Part shown: piece after piece, positions 1 through 6,189 of the stretch
How positions within the stretch are numbered: the first letter of the stretch is position 1
How the letters are laid out: each line of letters begins with the position of its first letter
NCBI GenBank assembly: GCA_002923335.1
Contig: BEHZ01000052.1
Coordinates: 1 to 11,059 of the forward strand
Direction of reading: 5' to 3'
From: a bacterium HR23
GTDB taxonomy: Bacteria > Chloroflexota > Dehalococcoidia > Lucifugimonadales > HRBIN23
DNA: 11,059 nt
Notes under the pieces: model-generated
What the model saw: only the letters and a program-made list of their open reading frames with translations
Database searches by the model: none
Told to the model about the DNA's origin: nothing
Made by a program: the position numbers and the translations under genes

Positions 1-1088
1 CGGATGCGCCCCGGGGTGAGGGAGAACTTCACCGGCACGCCGATAGTGGGCACCTTGCCGGCAGTAGGATGCTCCACCTCTAGCAGCATCCCCCGTGCCA
101 ATACATGCGGGTCTCTATACACCTCGTCCAGGGTGTAAATAGGGCCACAGGGCACCTCGGCAGCGTCCAGCACCGCCAGCCAGTGGGAAGCAGGGCGGGT
201 AGAGAAGGTGCGCTCCAGTTCCTCTTGCAGGGCTTTCAGGTTGCGAATGCGATCTGCCCCCTGGGCAAACCGGGAGTCCACCAGCAGGTCGGGCCGCCCG
301 ATGGCCTGGCAGAGGCGTCGCCAGTTGGCCTGATTGCCGGCCCCGATGGTGAAGTATTTGCCGTCGCTCCCACGGAAAGCCTGGTAAGGGGCAGACAACC
401 GATGGGCGCTCCCCATAGGCTTGGGGGGTTGACCCGTCCCAAAGTATTCCGCCGTCTCCCAGAAGGTCATGGCGATGCCCGACTCAAGGAGAGACACATC
501 CAGGTATTGCCCTTGGCCGGTCTTCTGGCGATAAATGTAAGCGGCAAGGATGCTCTGGGCAGCGTAGAGGCCAGCCACCAGGTCGCAGATGGGCACCCCT
601 ACTTTCACCGGGGGACCTTCAGGGGTGCCGGTTACGGACATCAGACCGCTCATCCCCTGGGCGATAAGGTCATACCCGCCCCGGTAGGCATAAGGGCCGG
701 TCTGCCCAAATCCCGAGATGGAGCAGTAGATGATGTCCGGCTTTACCTGGCGCACCGCCTCGTAGTCCAGGCCCAGGTCTTTCATGGTGCCGGGGCGGTA
801 GTTCTCCACCACCACATCCGCCTGCCGGGCAAGGCGCAGGGCAACCCGCCGTCCTTCGGGGTTCTTCAGGTCCAGGCAGATGCCCCGCTTGTTCCGGTTG
901 ATTAGCATAAAGGGAAGAGGCTCCCCGTTCCAGCGCACGGCGCCCCGCCGGTTTTCCTCTCCTTCCGGCGGGCGTTCCACCTTGACCACATCTGCCCCGA
1001 GGTCGGCCAATAGCAGGGTGCAGAAGGGTCCCGCCATAACCTGGGTGAAGTCCAGAACCCGCATGCCCTGCAGAGGAAGGTCGCTCAT
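1..1088 (-). CDS. CaiB/BaiF family III CoA-transferase (3' end missing)
   Basis: The reverse strand reads as an open frame from an ATG at 1088 to the window edge, about 362 codons; family members are usually about 380-430 aa, so only the C-terminus is missing. The N-terminus (LPLQGMRVLDFTQVMAGP), NRNKRG near residue 65, DVVVENYRPG at 91-100 and a GFGQTGPY block at 126-133 are typical of the family. Asp169 (in GVPICDLVAG) aligns with the Asp169 of formyl-CoA transferase Frc that forms the aspartyl-CoA anhydride. The family moves CoA between carboxylic acids in the cytosol; the substrate cannot be read from sequence, and members include formyl-, carnitine-, succinyl- and mesaconyl-CoA transferases and racemases. 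It lies 34 bases downstream of the Nudix-like gene and is probably co-transcribed with it. A GGGGGTGGG stretch just before the ATG may be its ribosome site. The family call is firm; the specific activity is unknown. Confidence 0.93.
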   Translation of the reverse strand, partial: MSDLPLQGMRVLDFTQVMAGPFCTLLLADLGADVVKVERPPEGEENRRGAVRWNGEPLPFMLINRNKRGICLDLKNPEGRRVALRLARQADVVVENYRPGTMKDLGLDYEAVRQVKPDIIYCSISGFGQTGPYAYRGGYDLIAQGMSGLMSVTGTPEGPPVKVGVPICDLVAGLYAAQSILAAYIYRQKTGQGQYLDVSLLESGIAMTFWETAEYFGTGQPPKPMGSAHRLSAPYQAFRGSDGKYFTIGAGNQANWRRLCQAIGRPDLLVDSRFAQGADRIRNLKALQEELERTFSTRPASHWLAVLDAAEVPCGPIYTLDEVYRDPHVLARGMLLEVEHPTAGKVPTIGVPVKFSLTPGRI

Positions 1089-1122
1089 ACCCACCCCCGT
1101 CAACGCAGTTCGGTTAGGCCGA

Positions 1123-1584
1123 TTATAGCGACGGTCGTCTGTTCTGCAAAAGGGTGCTCCCGGCGTCCCACGCCAGAAAGAGCCGGCAACAGAGGGAGCC
1201 CCGCCGTGCCCCCTCCGCCAAAAGAGACGGAGGTGCCCACTTCCAGGCGGTATAAAGGGTGCTACCCCCTTCCGGCCGGGGAGGGGGTAGGGAGAAGGTG
1301 TCCTCTTCGGTTCCGCACGCCCACAGAGTGAGTTTGTGGGCACCAGAAGGCCCCTCTTGCCATCCTTCCCCCAGGACACCCTGGGCGTGCACCATGCGGC
1401 CCAGTTTGGTTATGGCACACCGTCGGACTGCCGTCTCCAGGCTTTCGCCAGGGAGCATGGAAACGGCCGGGAGACCCCAGATATCAGGCAGGTCTGCATC
1501 CCACGGGGGGCGCTTGACCACCAGCACCTTCCCCGGATGGGCGGGGTGAAACACGGCGAGGGCAATGCTCCGTTGCACAGGCAT
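1123..1584 (-). CDS. Nudix-fold protein with degenerate Nudix box
   Basis: A 153-aa cytosolic protein. Its N-terminal third looks like a Nudix hydrolase: a hydrophobic strand with KVLVVKRP at 19-26, then WGLP at 36-39 and PGESLETA at 45-52, which match the WGLPGG...PGES..EA core of MutT-like proteins. The catalytic signature GX5EX7REUXEEXGU is not kept: the REUXEE stretch reads R-C-A-I-T-K (residues 55-60), and the GG and upstream Glu are A-V and L. The metal-binding glutamates are therefore absent, so it may bind rather than hydrolyse nucleoside diphosphate compounds, or belong to a divergent clade. The ATG at 1584 lies 9 bases after the rpsT stop and has no clear Shine-Dalgarno sequence, which suggests translation coupled to rpsT. 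The fold assignment is from motif reading only; the substrate is unknown. Confidence 0.7.
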   Translation of the reverse strand: MPVQRSIALAVFHPAHPGKVLVVKRPPWDADLPDIWGLPAVSMLPGESLETAVRRCAITKLGRMVHAQGVLGEGWQEGPSGAHKLTLWACGTEEDTFSLPPPRPEGGSTLYTAWKWAPPSLLAEGARRGSLCCRLFLAWDAGSTLLQNRRPSL

Positions 1585-1593
1585 GGGAGAAGG

Positions 1594-1923
1594 CTAGGAC
1601 GGATTGGCCTGGACACCGGCACGGGCCTTCAAAGCGTTGAGGGCCAGTTGCAGACGGGAGTTGTAACGCCCTGCGGTGTTGGTGTGGATCACGCCCTTCT
1701 GCGCCGCCCAGTCAGCCACCCGCTGGGCCTCCCGCCCGGCGGATGCGGCTTGTGCCACGTCCCCGCTGGCCAGGGCCAGGCGGGCCCTCTTGATAAAGGT
1801 GCGGAAGCGGGTCCGGATGGGGCGATTGCGCAGGCGACGCCGTTCGGCCTTGGCCGCTGCCCGCTCGGCACTACTGCGCCTCTTCTTAGGACGTTGCTCC
1901 TGTTGTGTCTGTTCGGTGGTCAA
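1594..1923 (-). CDS. rpsT: 30S ribosomal protein S20
   Basis: A 109-aa very basic protein with the S20 signature: RRRLRNRPIRTRFRTFIKRA at 28-47, a GDVAQAA turn at 54-60, and KGVIHTNTAGRYNSRL at 76-91, which matches the conserved KGVIHKNTAARKKSRL block. S20 binds 16S rRNA early in 30S assembly. The start is TTG at 1923: the only nearby upstream ATG (1957) is out of frame, and a strong GGAGGAG sits 7 bases before the TTG. It has about 20 extra residues at the N-terminus compared with the usual 85-90 aa, rich in Gln, Lys and Arg. It heads a run with the Nudix-like gene and the CoA-transferase. Escherichia coli rpsT also starts with UUG, which matters for its autoregulation; whether that applies here is inference. 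Confidence 0.95.
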   Translation of the reverse strand: MTTEQTQQEQRPKKRRSSAERAAAKAERRRLRNRPIRTRFRTFIKRARLALASGDVAQAASAGREAQRVADWAAQKGVIHTNTAGRYNSRLQLALNALKARAGVQANPS

Positions 1924-1930
1924 CTCCCCT

Positions 1931-1937
1931 CTCCTCC
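1931..1937 (-). promoter_or_regulatory. Ribosome binding site fixing the TTG start of rpsT
   Basis: On the minus strand GGAGGAG lies 7 bases upstream of the TTG at 1923. It decides the start in favour of TTG, because no in-frame ATG precedes the conserved S20 core. Confidence 0.75.
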
Positions 1938-1955
1938 AATGGTTTGTCTTCCCCC

Positions 1956-1984
1956 ATGATAGCGCAGAAATTACCTCCTGCAGA
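1956..1984 (-). promoter_or_regulatory. Possible promoter for rpsT
   Basis: The minus strand has TATCAT (1956-1961) as a fair -10 box. The hexamer 17 bases upstream, TCTGCA (1979-1984), matches only half of TTGACA. Transcription from about 1949 would give a short leader containing the GGAGGAG. The evidence is weak: one good hexamer in a divergent intergenic region. Confidence 0.3.
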
Positions 1985-1996
1985 CCTCTAGGGGCA

Positions 1997-2002
1997 TATG
2001 CT
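1997..2002 (+). promoter_or_regulatory. Possible -10 element (TATGCT) for the 2112 gene
   Basis: TATGCT on the plus strand sits inside the palindrome GCATATGC (1994-2001). The same hexamer is the -10 candidate of the yvcK promoter and of the frhB operon. No convincing -35 box is present 16-18 bases upstream, so this is only suggestive. Confidence 0.25.
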
Positions 2003-2025
2003 CACAGGCGCTCCCCCACCTGCCG

Positions 2026-2046
2026 TAGGGGGCATACCTCCCCCTA
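2026..2046. repeat. Inverted repeat, 7-bp stem with 7-base loop
   Basis: TAGGGGG (2026-2032) and CCCCCTA (2040-2046) are perfect reverse complements around the loop CATACCT. On the plus strand CCCCC at 2013-2017 could pair with the same GGGGG, giving a competing hairpin. There is no T-run on either side, so it is not a typical intrinsic terminator. It may be a leader structure of rpsT or of the 2112 gene, or a protein-binding palindrome. Confidence 0.5.
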
Positions 2047-2059
2047 ACAGGGAAGAGAC

Positions 2060-2081
2060 GCATCCCGGCGACCGGGCATGC
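2060..2081. repeat. Inverted repeat, 9-bp stem with one bulge
   Basis: GCATCCCGG (2060-2068) pairs with CCGGG (2072-2076) plus ATGC (2078-2081), with C2077 bulged and a three-base CGA loop. It lies 30 bases before the ATG at 2112 and would sit in the leader of that gene if transcription starts near 2009. Role unknown. Confidence 0.5.
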
Positions 2082-2111
2082 CTCTATGGTAAAGGTGATT
2101 GGGGGGTGCGC

Positions 2112-2558
2112 ATGACATCGTCCAACGCTGTGGGCCGTTTTCTGGTATGGGCTATCGTGCTCTCCATGTTTGCCTCCACTGTCGCCATTTACGCTTTCCA
2201 GAACCCCGCTACTCTCAGCATGCCTTTCCTGCCACGGGAGCGGGTTGCTCCGCAGGCACAGGCCGACATGCCCGTGCAGGCCGATGTGGCGGGGTGGGTA
2301 TTGGGGCCGGGGAACACGGTGCGGGGTGCGCTGGTGGCGTGGACACCCTACGCCCCCGCGGTCTACACCTTGCGCATCTTCCTGAAGGACGGTGCCGGGG
2401 GGCTTCTGGCTTCTGCCTCCTGTCGTGAAAAGGCAGGAGCAGGTGAACCCAGGCAGGATACCGTCCCCTTCGCGGTAGGGCCCCCTCTCTATGCAGTGGA
2501 ACAGGTGCTCCTGACCATTATGGAGGGGGCTTCTCCCTCTGCTCCTACCTGCCTCTAG
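2112..2558 (+). CDS. Small membrane-anchored protein of unknown function
   Basis: I do not recognise the family. The 148-aa product starts with a few polar residues and one hydrophobic segment (about 9-30, GRFLVWAIVLSMFASTVAIY), followed by a Pro/Gln linker and a domain of alternating short hydrophobic strands (about 55-138), which suggests a small beta-rich domain outside the membrane. Two cysteines (104 and 147) could pair if exported. The frame is open from 1998, but ATG 2112 is preferred: it follows a GGGGGG-rich ribosome site and places the hydrophobic segment at the N-terminus, whereas the upstream extension covers the inverted repeats. It is the only plus-strand gene in a minus-strand block, and its last 14 bases overlap the 3' end of the DUF4129 gene tail to tail. 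The hydrophobic anchor supports a real gene, but the lack of recognisable homology keeps confidence moderate. Confidence 0.6.
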   Translation: MTSSNAVGRFLVWAIVLSMFASTVAIYAFQNPATLSMPFLPRERVAPQAQADMPVQADVAGWVLGPGNTVRGALVAWTPYAPAVYTLRIFLKDGAGGLLASASCREKAGAGEPRQDTVPFAVGPPLYAVEQVLLTIMEGASPSAPTCL

Positions 2559-3939
2559 CGTGCGGGGCAGACGACCCGGATAGCGCCCGGTCAACAGCCG
2601 CTTCCCACTGCACCGCTTCCCGTGGCTCCGGCTCGTAGCCCCCGTAGTGCAGGCGCACAAAGGCCTCGGTCAGAGCCCGAACAGGTGCCTGGGGGAAGAG
2701 GCGCTCCATGTCGGGCAGATACTCCCACGGCGTCTTCCATAGAGGGCGTGATGCCCCTGCCAGCGCGGCGGAGTTCAACAACCGGAAGTAGGCCCGTCGC
2801 ACACGCTCCCCGGGCGAATCGCCCTGGGGTGGGGTCAGCAAGGCAGGGCCCGGGGGGGCAGCCCGTGCTCGGCCCCGAAGGGCCAGGTGTGCCCGCAGGA
2901 AGGCCAAAGGGTCCTCGGGCGCCTCCTCCACAATGGCCTCGTGCACTCCTTCTGGCTGGGTAGCAAGCGGCCGACGCCTTGCCCATAAGACCCGCCCCAA
3001 AAGATAGAGCGCCACTACGCACGCCAGAGCCACCAAACCCCACTTCACCCCACTGATAACCCCCGCCGGGATTCCACTCCCCTCCCTGGCCTGGCGCTGA
3101 AGGCCTTCCAGGAAGTTAAGGGTGGGAGGTTGGGGCTGGGCCGGCTGTGCCTCGCCGAGGAGCCAGCGCAGAAGGCTGAGAACCCCCCTGACGAGAAACG
3201 CCAGGATGTAAGCCAGGGGGACGACCACCGCCAGAATGAGCCAGCGGGCCAGCAGACCCAGCCCTTCCAGGAGCCGAAGGGCTACCGCTGAAAGGGGCGT
3301 GACGATGCCTACGGCGGACACCAACCCCACCGCCAGGATGCCCCCCACAAGGACGGCCAGCGTCCGTCCCCAACGGCTCCACTGCGCTGGAGTGAGGTGG
3401 GCCAGGGCCAAACCGGTAAGGCTTGCCCCGACGAAGGGCACAACAGCCCATTCTACGCCCAGCGGGCGTCTGCCCATGGTCTCTACAAGAGCGCCTAGCG
3501 CCAGCACCCCCAGGCCGATACGGAAGCCCAGGGCCAGGGCTTCCCAGGCGGATACCAGAGAAGCCAGGGAGGCCCCCCGCCACCAGAGCAGGATAGCCCC
3601 TAGCAAAGTAAAGCCGGTGCGGGTGGCCTCCAGGGGGCCAGCGGCACCCCCAAGACGCCACGGCCACGCCAGCCCTCCGTGGTGCCATGCGGTTACCCCG
3701 TAGACCGTCCCGGCCCCCAGGAGCGCCCCCAGCAGGAAGCGCCACTCCCTCTGCTCACCCTGGGCCACCACACGAGAGGTCAGCGCCCCCATCCCTAGGA
3801 TAGCCAGCACCCCCGGCCAGGTGAGCACCCCTTGACGCCTGCCCAGGATATCGCCCAGCATGGTGGCCAACACCCCCGCCCAGGCGGATTCGGCCACAAG
3901 CAGGCAGGCCAGAAGCAGACGCTCACGGATAGCAGCCAT
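2545..3939 (-). CDS. Multi-pass membrane protein with C-terminal DUF4129 domain
   Basis: A 464-aa protein with about eight or nine hydrophobic segments (roughly 8-28, 40-60, 68-85, 105-120, 138-155, 160-180, 192-215, 228-260 and 297-317), then a soluble tail. The tail has the DUF4129 pattern at about 378-435: RVRRAYFRLLN, TPWEYLPD, and ALTEAFVRLHYGGY. In many bacteria DUF4129 is the C-terminal part of a membrane transglutaminase (TgpA/DUF3488 type) encoded with MoxR and DUF58 genes; here no transglutaminase Cys-His-Asp core lies between the membrane part and the tail, so it is a stand-alone membrane/DUF4129 protein. ATG 3939 is chosen over the frame start at 4017: it has GGAGG six bases upstream and gives an N-terminal membrane segment at once. 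It overlaps the DUF58 stop by 17 bases, which implies coupled translation. The exact role is unknown, probably envelope or secretion related. Confidence 0.88.
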   Translation of the reverse strand: MAAIRERLLLACLLVAESAWAGVLATMLGDILGRRQGVLTWPGVLAILGMGALTSRVVAQGEQREWRFLLGALLGAGTVYGVTAWHHGGLAWPWRLGGAAGPLEATRTGFTLLGAILLWWRGASLASLVSAWEALALGFRIGLGVLALGALVETMGRRPLGVEWAVVPFVGASLTGLALAHLTPAQWSRWGRTLAVLVGGILAVGLVSAVGIVTPLSAVALRLLEGLGLLARWLILAVVVPLAYILAFLVRGVLSLLRWLLGEAQPAQPQPPTLNFLEGLQRQAREGSGIPAGVISGVKWGLVALACVVALYLLGRVLWARRRPLATQPEGVHEAIVEEAPEDPLAFLRAHLALRGRARAAPPGPALLTPPQGDSPGERVRRAYFRLLNSAALAGASRPLWKTPWEYLPDMERLFPQAPVRALTEAFVRLHYGGYEPEPREAVQWEAAVDRALSGSSAPHARGR

Positions 3940-5143
3940 CTCCTGCCTCCAGGCGTTGGAGGACACCCCCGAGGTTGAGCACCGGCACCTCAGGGGGGGT
4001 GCCTTCGGGAGTCTCATCGCTCACCCATACCAGAAGGGGGGGCTTTCGGCGGCGGGCCAACCCGTCCAGCACCTCCCGCAGGCCGGCGGTCATAATGGCG
4101 GTGATGAGCACCAGGGTGGAGCCGGCCGGGAAAGAGCGCTCCTCCCGCAGGAGCACCTCCTCAATAGGCGATGCCACATGAGGGCCAGCCATAGCCAGGG
4201 TCTCCAGAAGCAGGGTGAGATGCTCCGGGCCGCGGGCGGGGGGCACCATCAACGGGCGCTCGTAGATAACCGAGAGGCCGTTGGTATAAAGGCCAATACT
4301 ATAGCCCTCCTGATACGCTCGGGAGACAAGGGAGGCGGAAGCGGTAACAACCCTCTCCAGGTAGCGAGGGATGTGCCCACCCCACACAACACCCACCGTG
4401 TCGATATTGGCTACCACCGCCAGCAGGGGGCTGGCGCCTGGGTCATACTGGCGCACCTGCAGACGCCCTCGGCGCAAGGTCGCCTTCCAGTCCACCGTCT
4501 TCGGGGAGTCGCCGGGCTGGTAGTCGCGTATGCCAGCGAAGCGGGAGGGGTCGGGGTGAAAGGGCTCCACCCCACGGCTGTCGCCCACCGCACGACGAGG
4601 CAGGAGAACGGGCCAGGGGAGGTCAACCGGTCGGGGGAACACCAGCAGAAAGGCCTCGTCTGGCACCTGGGTGAAGCGGGGGAAGAAACCAAAGATGTCC
4701 CCACTGCGCAAGATGGCCGGGCCGATGCGGTAGAAGCCCCGCCGGGGACAGCGTAAGCGATAGGTCCAGCGCACCCTTTCGTAGGGCTTTAGGGAGGTGG
4801 TGTGGGCTAAAACCTTCACCCGAGGACGGGAAGACACCTCCAGTTCCCGCCCTATCACCTCTATTTCGTCCGGAAAGTCGTCCTCCACCCGTGCCCATCC
4901 CACAGGGATAGGCTTGCGGTTGGCGAGGGTAACGGTGAGTTCCGTCTCCTCTCCGGCCAGCACACGCCAGCGGGAAAGATGGCGGGTGTAGGTAAGGCGT
5001 TCCAGGGCAAGGGTCGCCCACGCCCAGGAGATACTAACGGTTGCCAGCCCCACACCCCCCAGCACCGCCAAGAGCCATGCCCGGCCGGCCAACCCTCCGA
5101 CCAGAAGCAGAAAGAAGAAGGCGACCCACAACTCCCCAAACAC
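3923..5143 (-). CDS. DUF58 domain protein (vWA-like partner of MoxR)
   Basis: A 406-aa protein with two N-terminal hydrophobic segments within residues 5-45, a beta-rich middle part (PRRGFYRIGPAILRSGDIFG at 133-152), and the DUF58 signature at about 204-235 (GIRDYQPGDSPKTVDWKATL, then LQVRQYDP). A vWA-like fold follows, but the metal-site motif DxSxS is not kept; the first strand ends in NIDTVG (246-251). DUF58 proteins are usually encoded beside MoxR AAA+ ATPases and are thought to be their membrane-side partners or adaptors. The start is GTG at 5143, two bases after the moxR stop (TAG-CC-GTG), with only a weak CAGGG ribosome site, so translation is probably coupled. The 3' end overlaps the DUF4129 gene. 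Family assignment is strong; the biochemical role is not established. Confidence 0.92.
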   Translation of the reverse strand: MFGELWVAFFFLLLVGGLAGRAWLLAVLGGVGLATVSISWAWATLALERLTYTRHLSRWRVLAGEETELTVTLANRKPIPVGWARVEDDFPDEIEVIGRELEVSSRPRVKVLAHTTSLKPYERVRWTYRLRCPRRGFYRIGPAILRSGDIFGFFPRFTQVPDEAFLLVFPRPVDLPWPVLLPRRAVGDSRGVEPFHPDPSRFAGIRDYQPGDSPKTVDWKATLRRGRLQVRQYDPGASPLLAVVANIDTVGVVWGGHIPRYLERVVTASASLVSRAYQEGYSIGLYTNGLSVIYERPLMVPPARGPEHLTLLLETLAMAGPHVASPIEEVLLREERSFPAGSTLVLITAIMTAGLREVLDGLARRRKPPLLVWVSDETPEGTPPEVPVLNLGGVLQRLEAGDGCYP

Positions 5144-5145
5144 GG

Positions 5146-6105
5146 CTACCCTGGCTCAAGGGAGACGGGCACCCGGGTGAGCACCTCCTGTAATACCGCT
5201 TCGGTGGTTCGGCCACGCAAGCGAGCCTGGCCCGTCAGCACCAGGCGATGGGCCAGCACCGGAATAACCAGGCTCTTGACATCGTCCGGCACCACGAAGT
5301 CTCGCCCACGGAGAGACGCCAGCGCCTGAGCACCCCGATAGAGGGCCAGCAAGGCACGGGGGCTGGCCCCCAGGGCAAGGGCCTCGTGCTGGCGGGTGGC
5401 CTGCCCCAAGAGGACGACATAACGGCGAACGGGATCCGCCACCCGCACCCTCTCTACCTCCTGGGATGCCTGCTGGAGCAGTTCGGGAGAGGCTACCACC
5501 TCCACCTGCTCTATGTTCCCCGCACTGCTCCCCCGCGCCAGCACCTCCATCTCCTCCTCCAGGGAGGGATACCCCAGGTGCACCCGGAGCAGAAAGCGGT
5601 CCAACTGGGCCTCGGGGAGGGGAAAGGTGCCCTCCATCTCAATAGGGTTCTGAGTGGCGATGACCAGGAAGGGTCGGGGGAGGGGGTGGCTCACCCCGTC
5701 CACCGTAACCTGACGCTCCTGCATGGCTTCCAGAAGGGCGGACTGGGTGCGGGGCGTTGCACGGTTGATCTCGTCGGCCAGGAGCACATGGGCGAAGATA
5801 GGCCCGGGCTGAAAGACAAACTCCCCCGATCGCTGGTTGTAGACGCTCACCCCTAGCACATCGCCGGGGGTAAGGTCGGGAGTGAACTGGATACGCTTGA
5901 AAGAGCACCCCAGGGCACGGGCAAGGGCCTTGGCCAGGGTGGTCTTCCCTATGCCCGGCACATCCTGGATGAGGATGTGCCCTCCGCACAAGATGGCCAC
6001 CAGGCAGAGGTCAATGGCCTCCCGCTTCCCCACGATGGCCTTGCCGACCTCCTCCCGAACGCCCTGGGCCAGGCGTGCCACAAGGGTCTGCGCCTTTTCC
6101 CCCAT
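5146..6105 (-). CDS. MoxR-family AAA+ ATPase
   Basis: A 319-aa cytosolic ATPase with all core motifs: Walker A DVPGIGKT (48-55), Walker B VLLADEIN (107-114), sensor 1 ATQNP (150-154), the PEAQLDRF arginine-finger region (164-171) and sensor 2 GASPRA (246-251). MoxR proteins act as chaperone-like ATPases that help assemble or activate partner complexes, commonly together with a DUF58/vWA protein, which is the next gene here. ATG 6105 is chosen over the longer frame (6153) because GAGGAG and AGGAGG lie just upstream and the added residues (PQRVRGATIREERRA) are not part of the family. It is the first gene of a three-gene minus-strand operon and has its own candidate promoter in the 84-base gap after yvcK. 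The assignment is firm; the client is unknown. Confidence 0.96.
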   Translation of the reverse strand: MGEKAQTLVARLAQGVREEVGKAIVGKREAIDLCLVAILCGGHILIQDVPGIGKTTLAKALARALGCSFKRIQFTPDLTPGDVLGVSVYNQRSGEFVFQPGPIFAHVLLADEINRATPRTQSALLEAMQERQVTVDGVSHPLPRPFLVIATQNPIEMEGTFPLPEAQLDRFLLRVHLGYPSLEEEMEVLARGSSAGNIEQVEVVASPELLQQASQEVERVRVADPVRRYVVLLGQATRQHEALALGASPRALLALYRGAQALASLRGRDFVVPDDVKSLVIPVLAHRLVLTGQARLRGRTTEAVLQEVLTRVPVSLEPG

Positions 6106-6124
6106 AGCCCTCCTCTCCTCCCTA

Positions 6125-6153
6125 ATGGTAGCGCCCCTCACTCGCTGGGGCAA
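6125..6153 (-). promoter_or_regulatory. Candidate sigma70-type promoter for the moxR operon
   Basis: The minus strand reads TTGCCC (6148-6153), a 17-base spacer, then TACCAT (6125-6130). Both hexamers keep the key bases (TTG; TA...T). Transcription would start about 10-15 bases before the GA-rich ribosome site of moxR. Confidence 0.4.
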
Positions 6154-6189
6154 TCGGTGGCTTTCTGGAGAGGTGGGAGGAGAACGCCC

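Noticed and set aside
105..905. Plus-strand open frame of 266 codons
   Set aside because: It is the shadow of the CaiB/BaiF gene on the minus strand, whose catalytic Asp169 and family motifs are intact.
1886..1957. A 23-codon ATG-started frame overlapping the rpsT start, possible leader peptide
   Set aside because: Its ATG overlaps the candidate -10 box, so it may not be transcribed, and its nearest GGAGG is about 15 bases away; nothing else supports it.
1998..2111. Upstream extension of the 2112 gene to an ATG at 1998
   Set aside because: The added 38 residues are encoded by the inverted-repeat region, are Pro/Gly rich, and push the membrane anchor inward; ATG 2112 has the better context.
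3860..4756. Plus-strand open frame of 298 codons
   Set aside because: It lies opposite DUF58 and has no recognisable motif.
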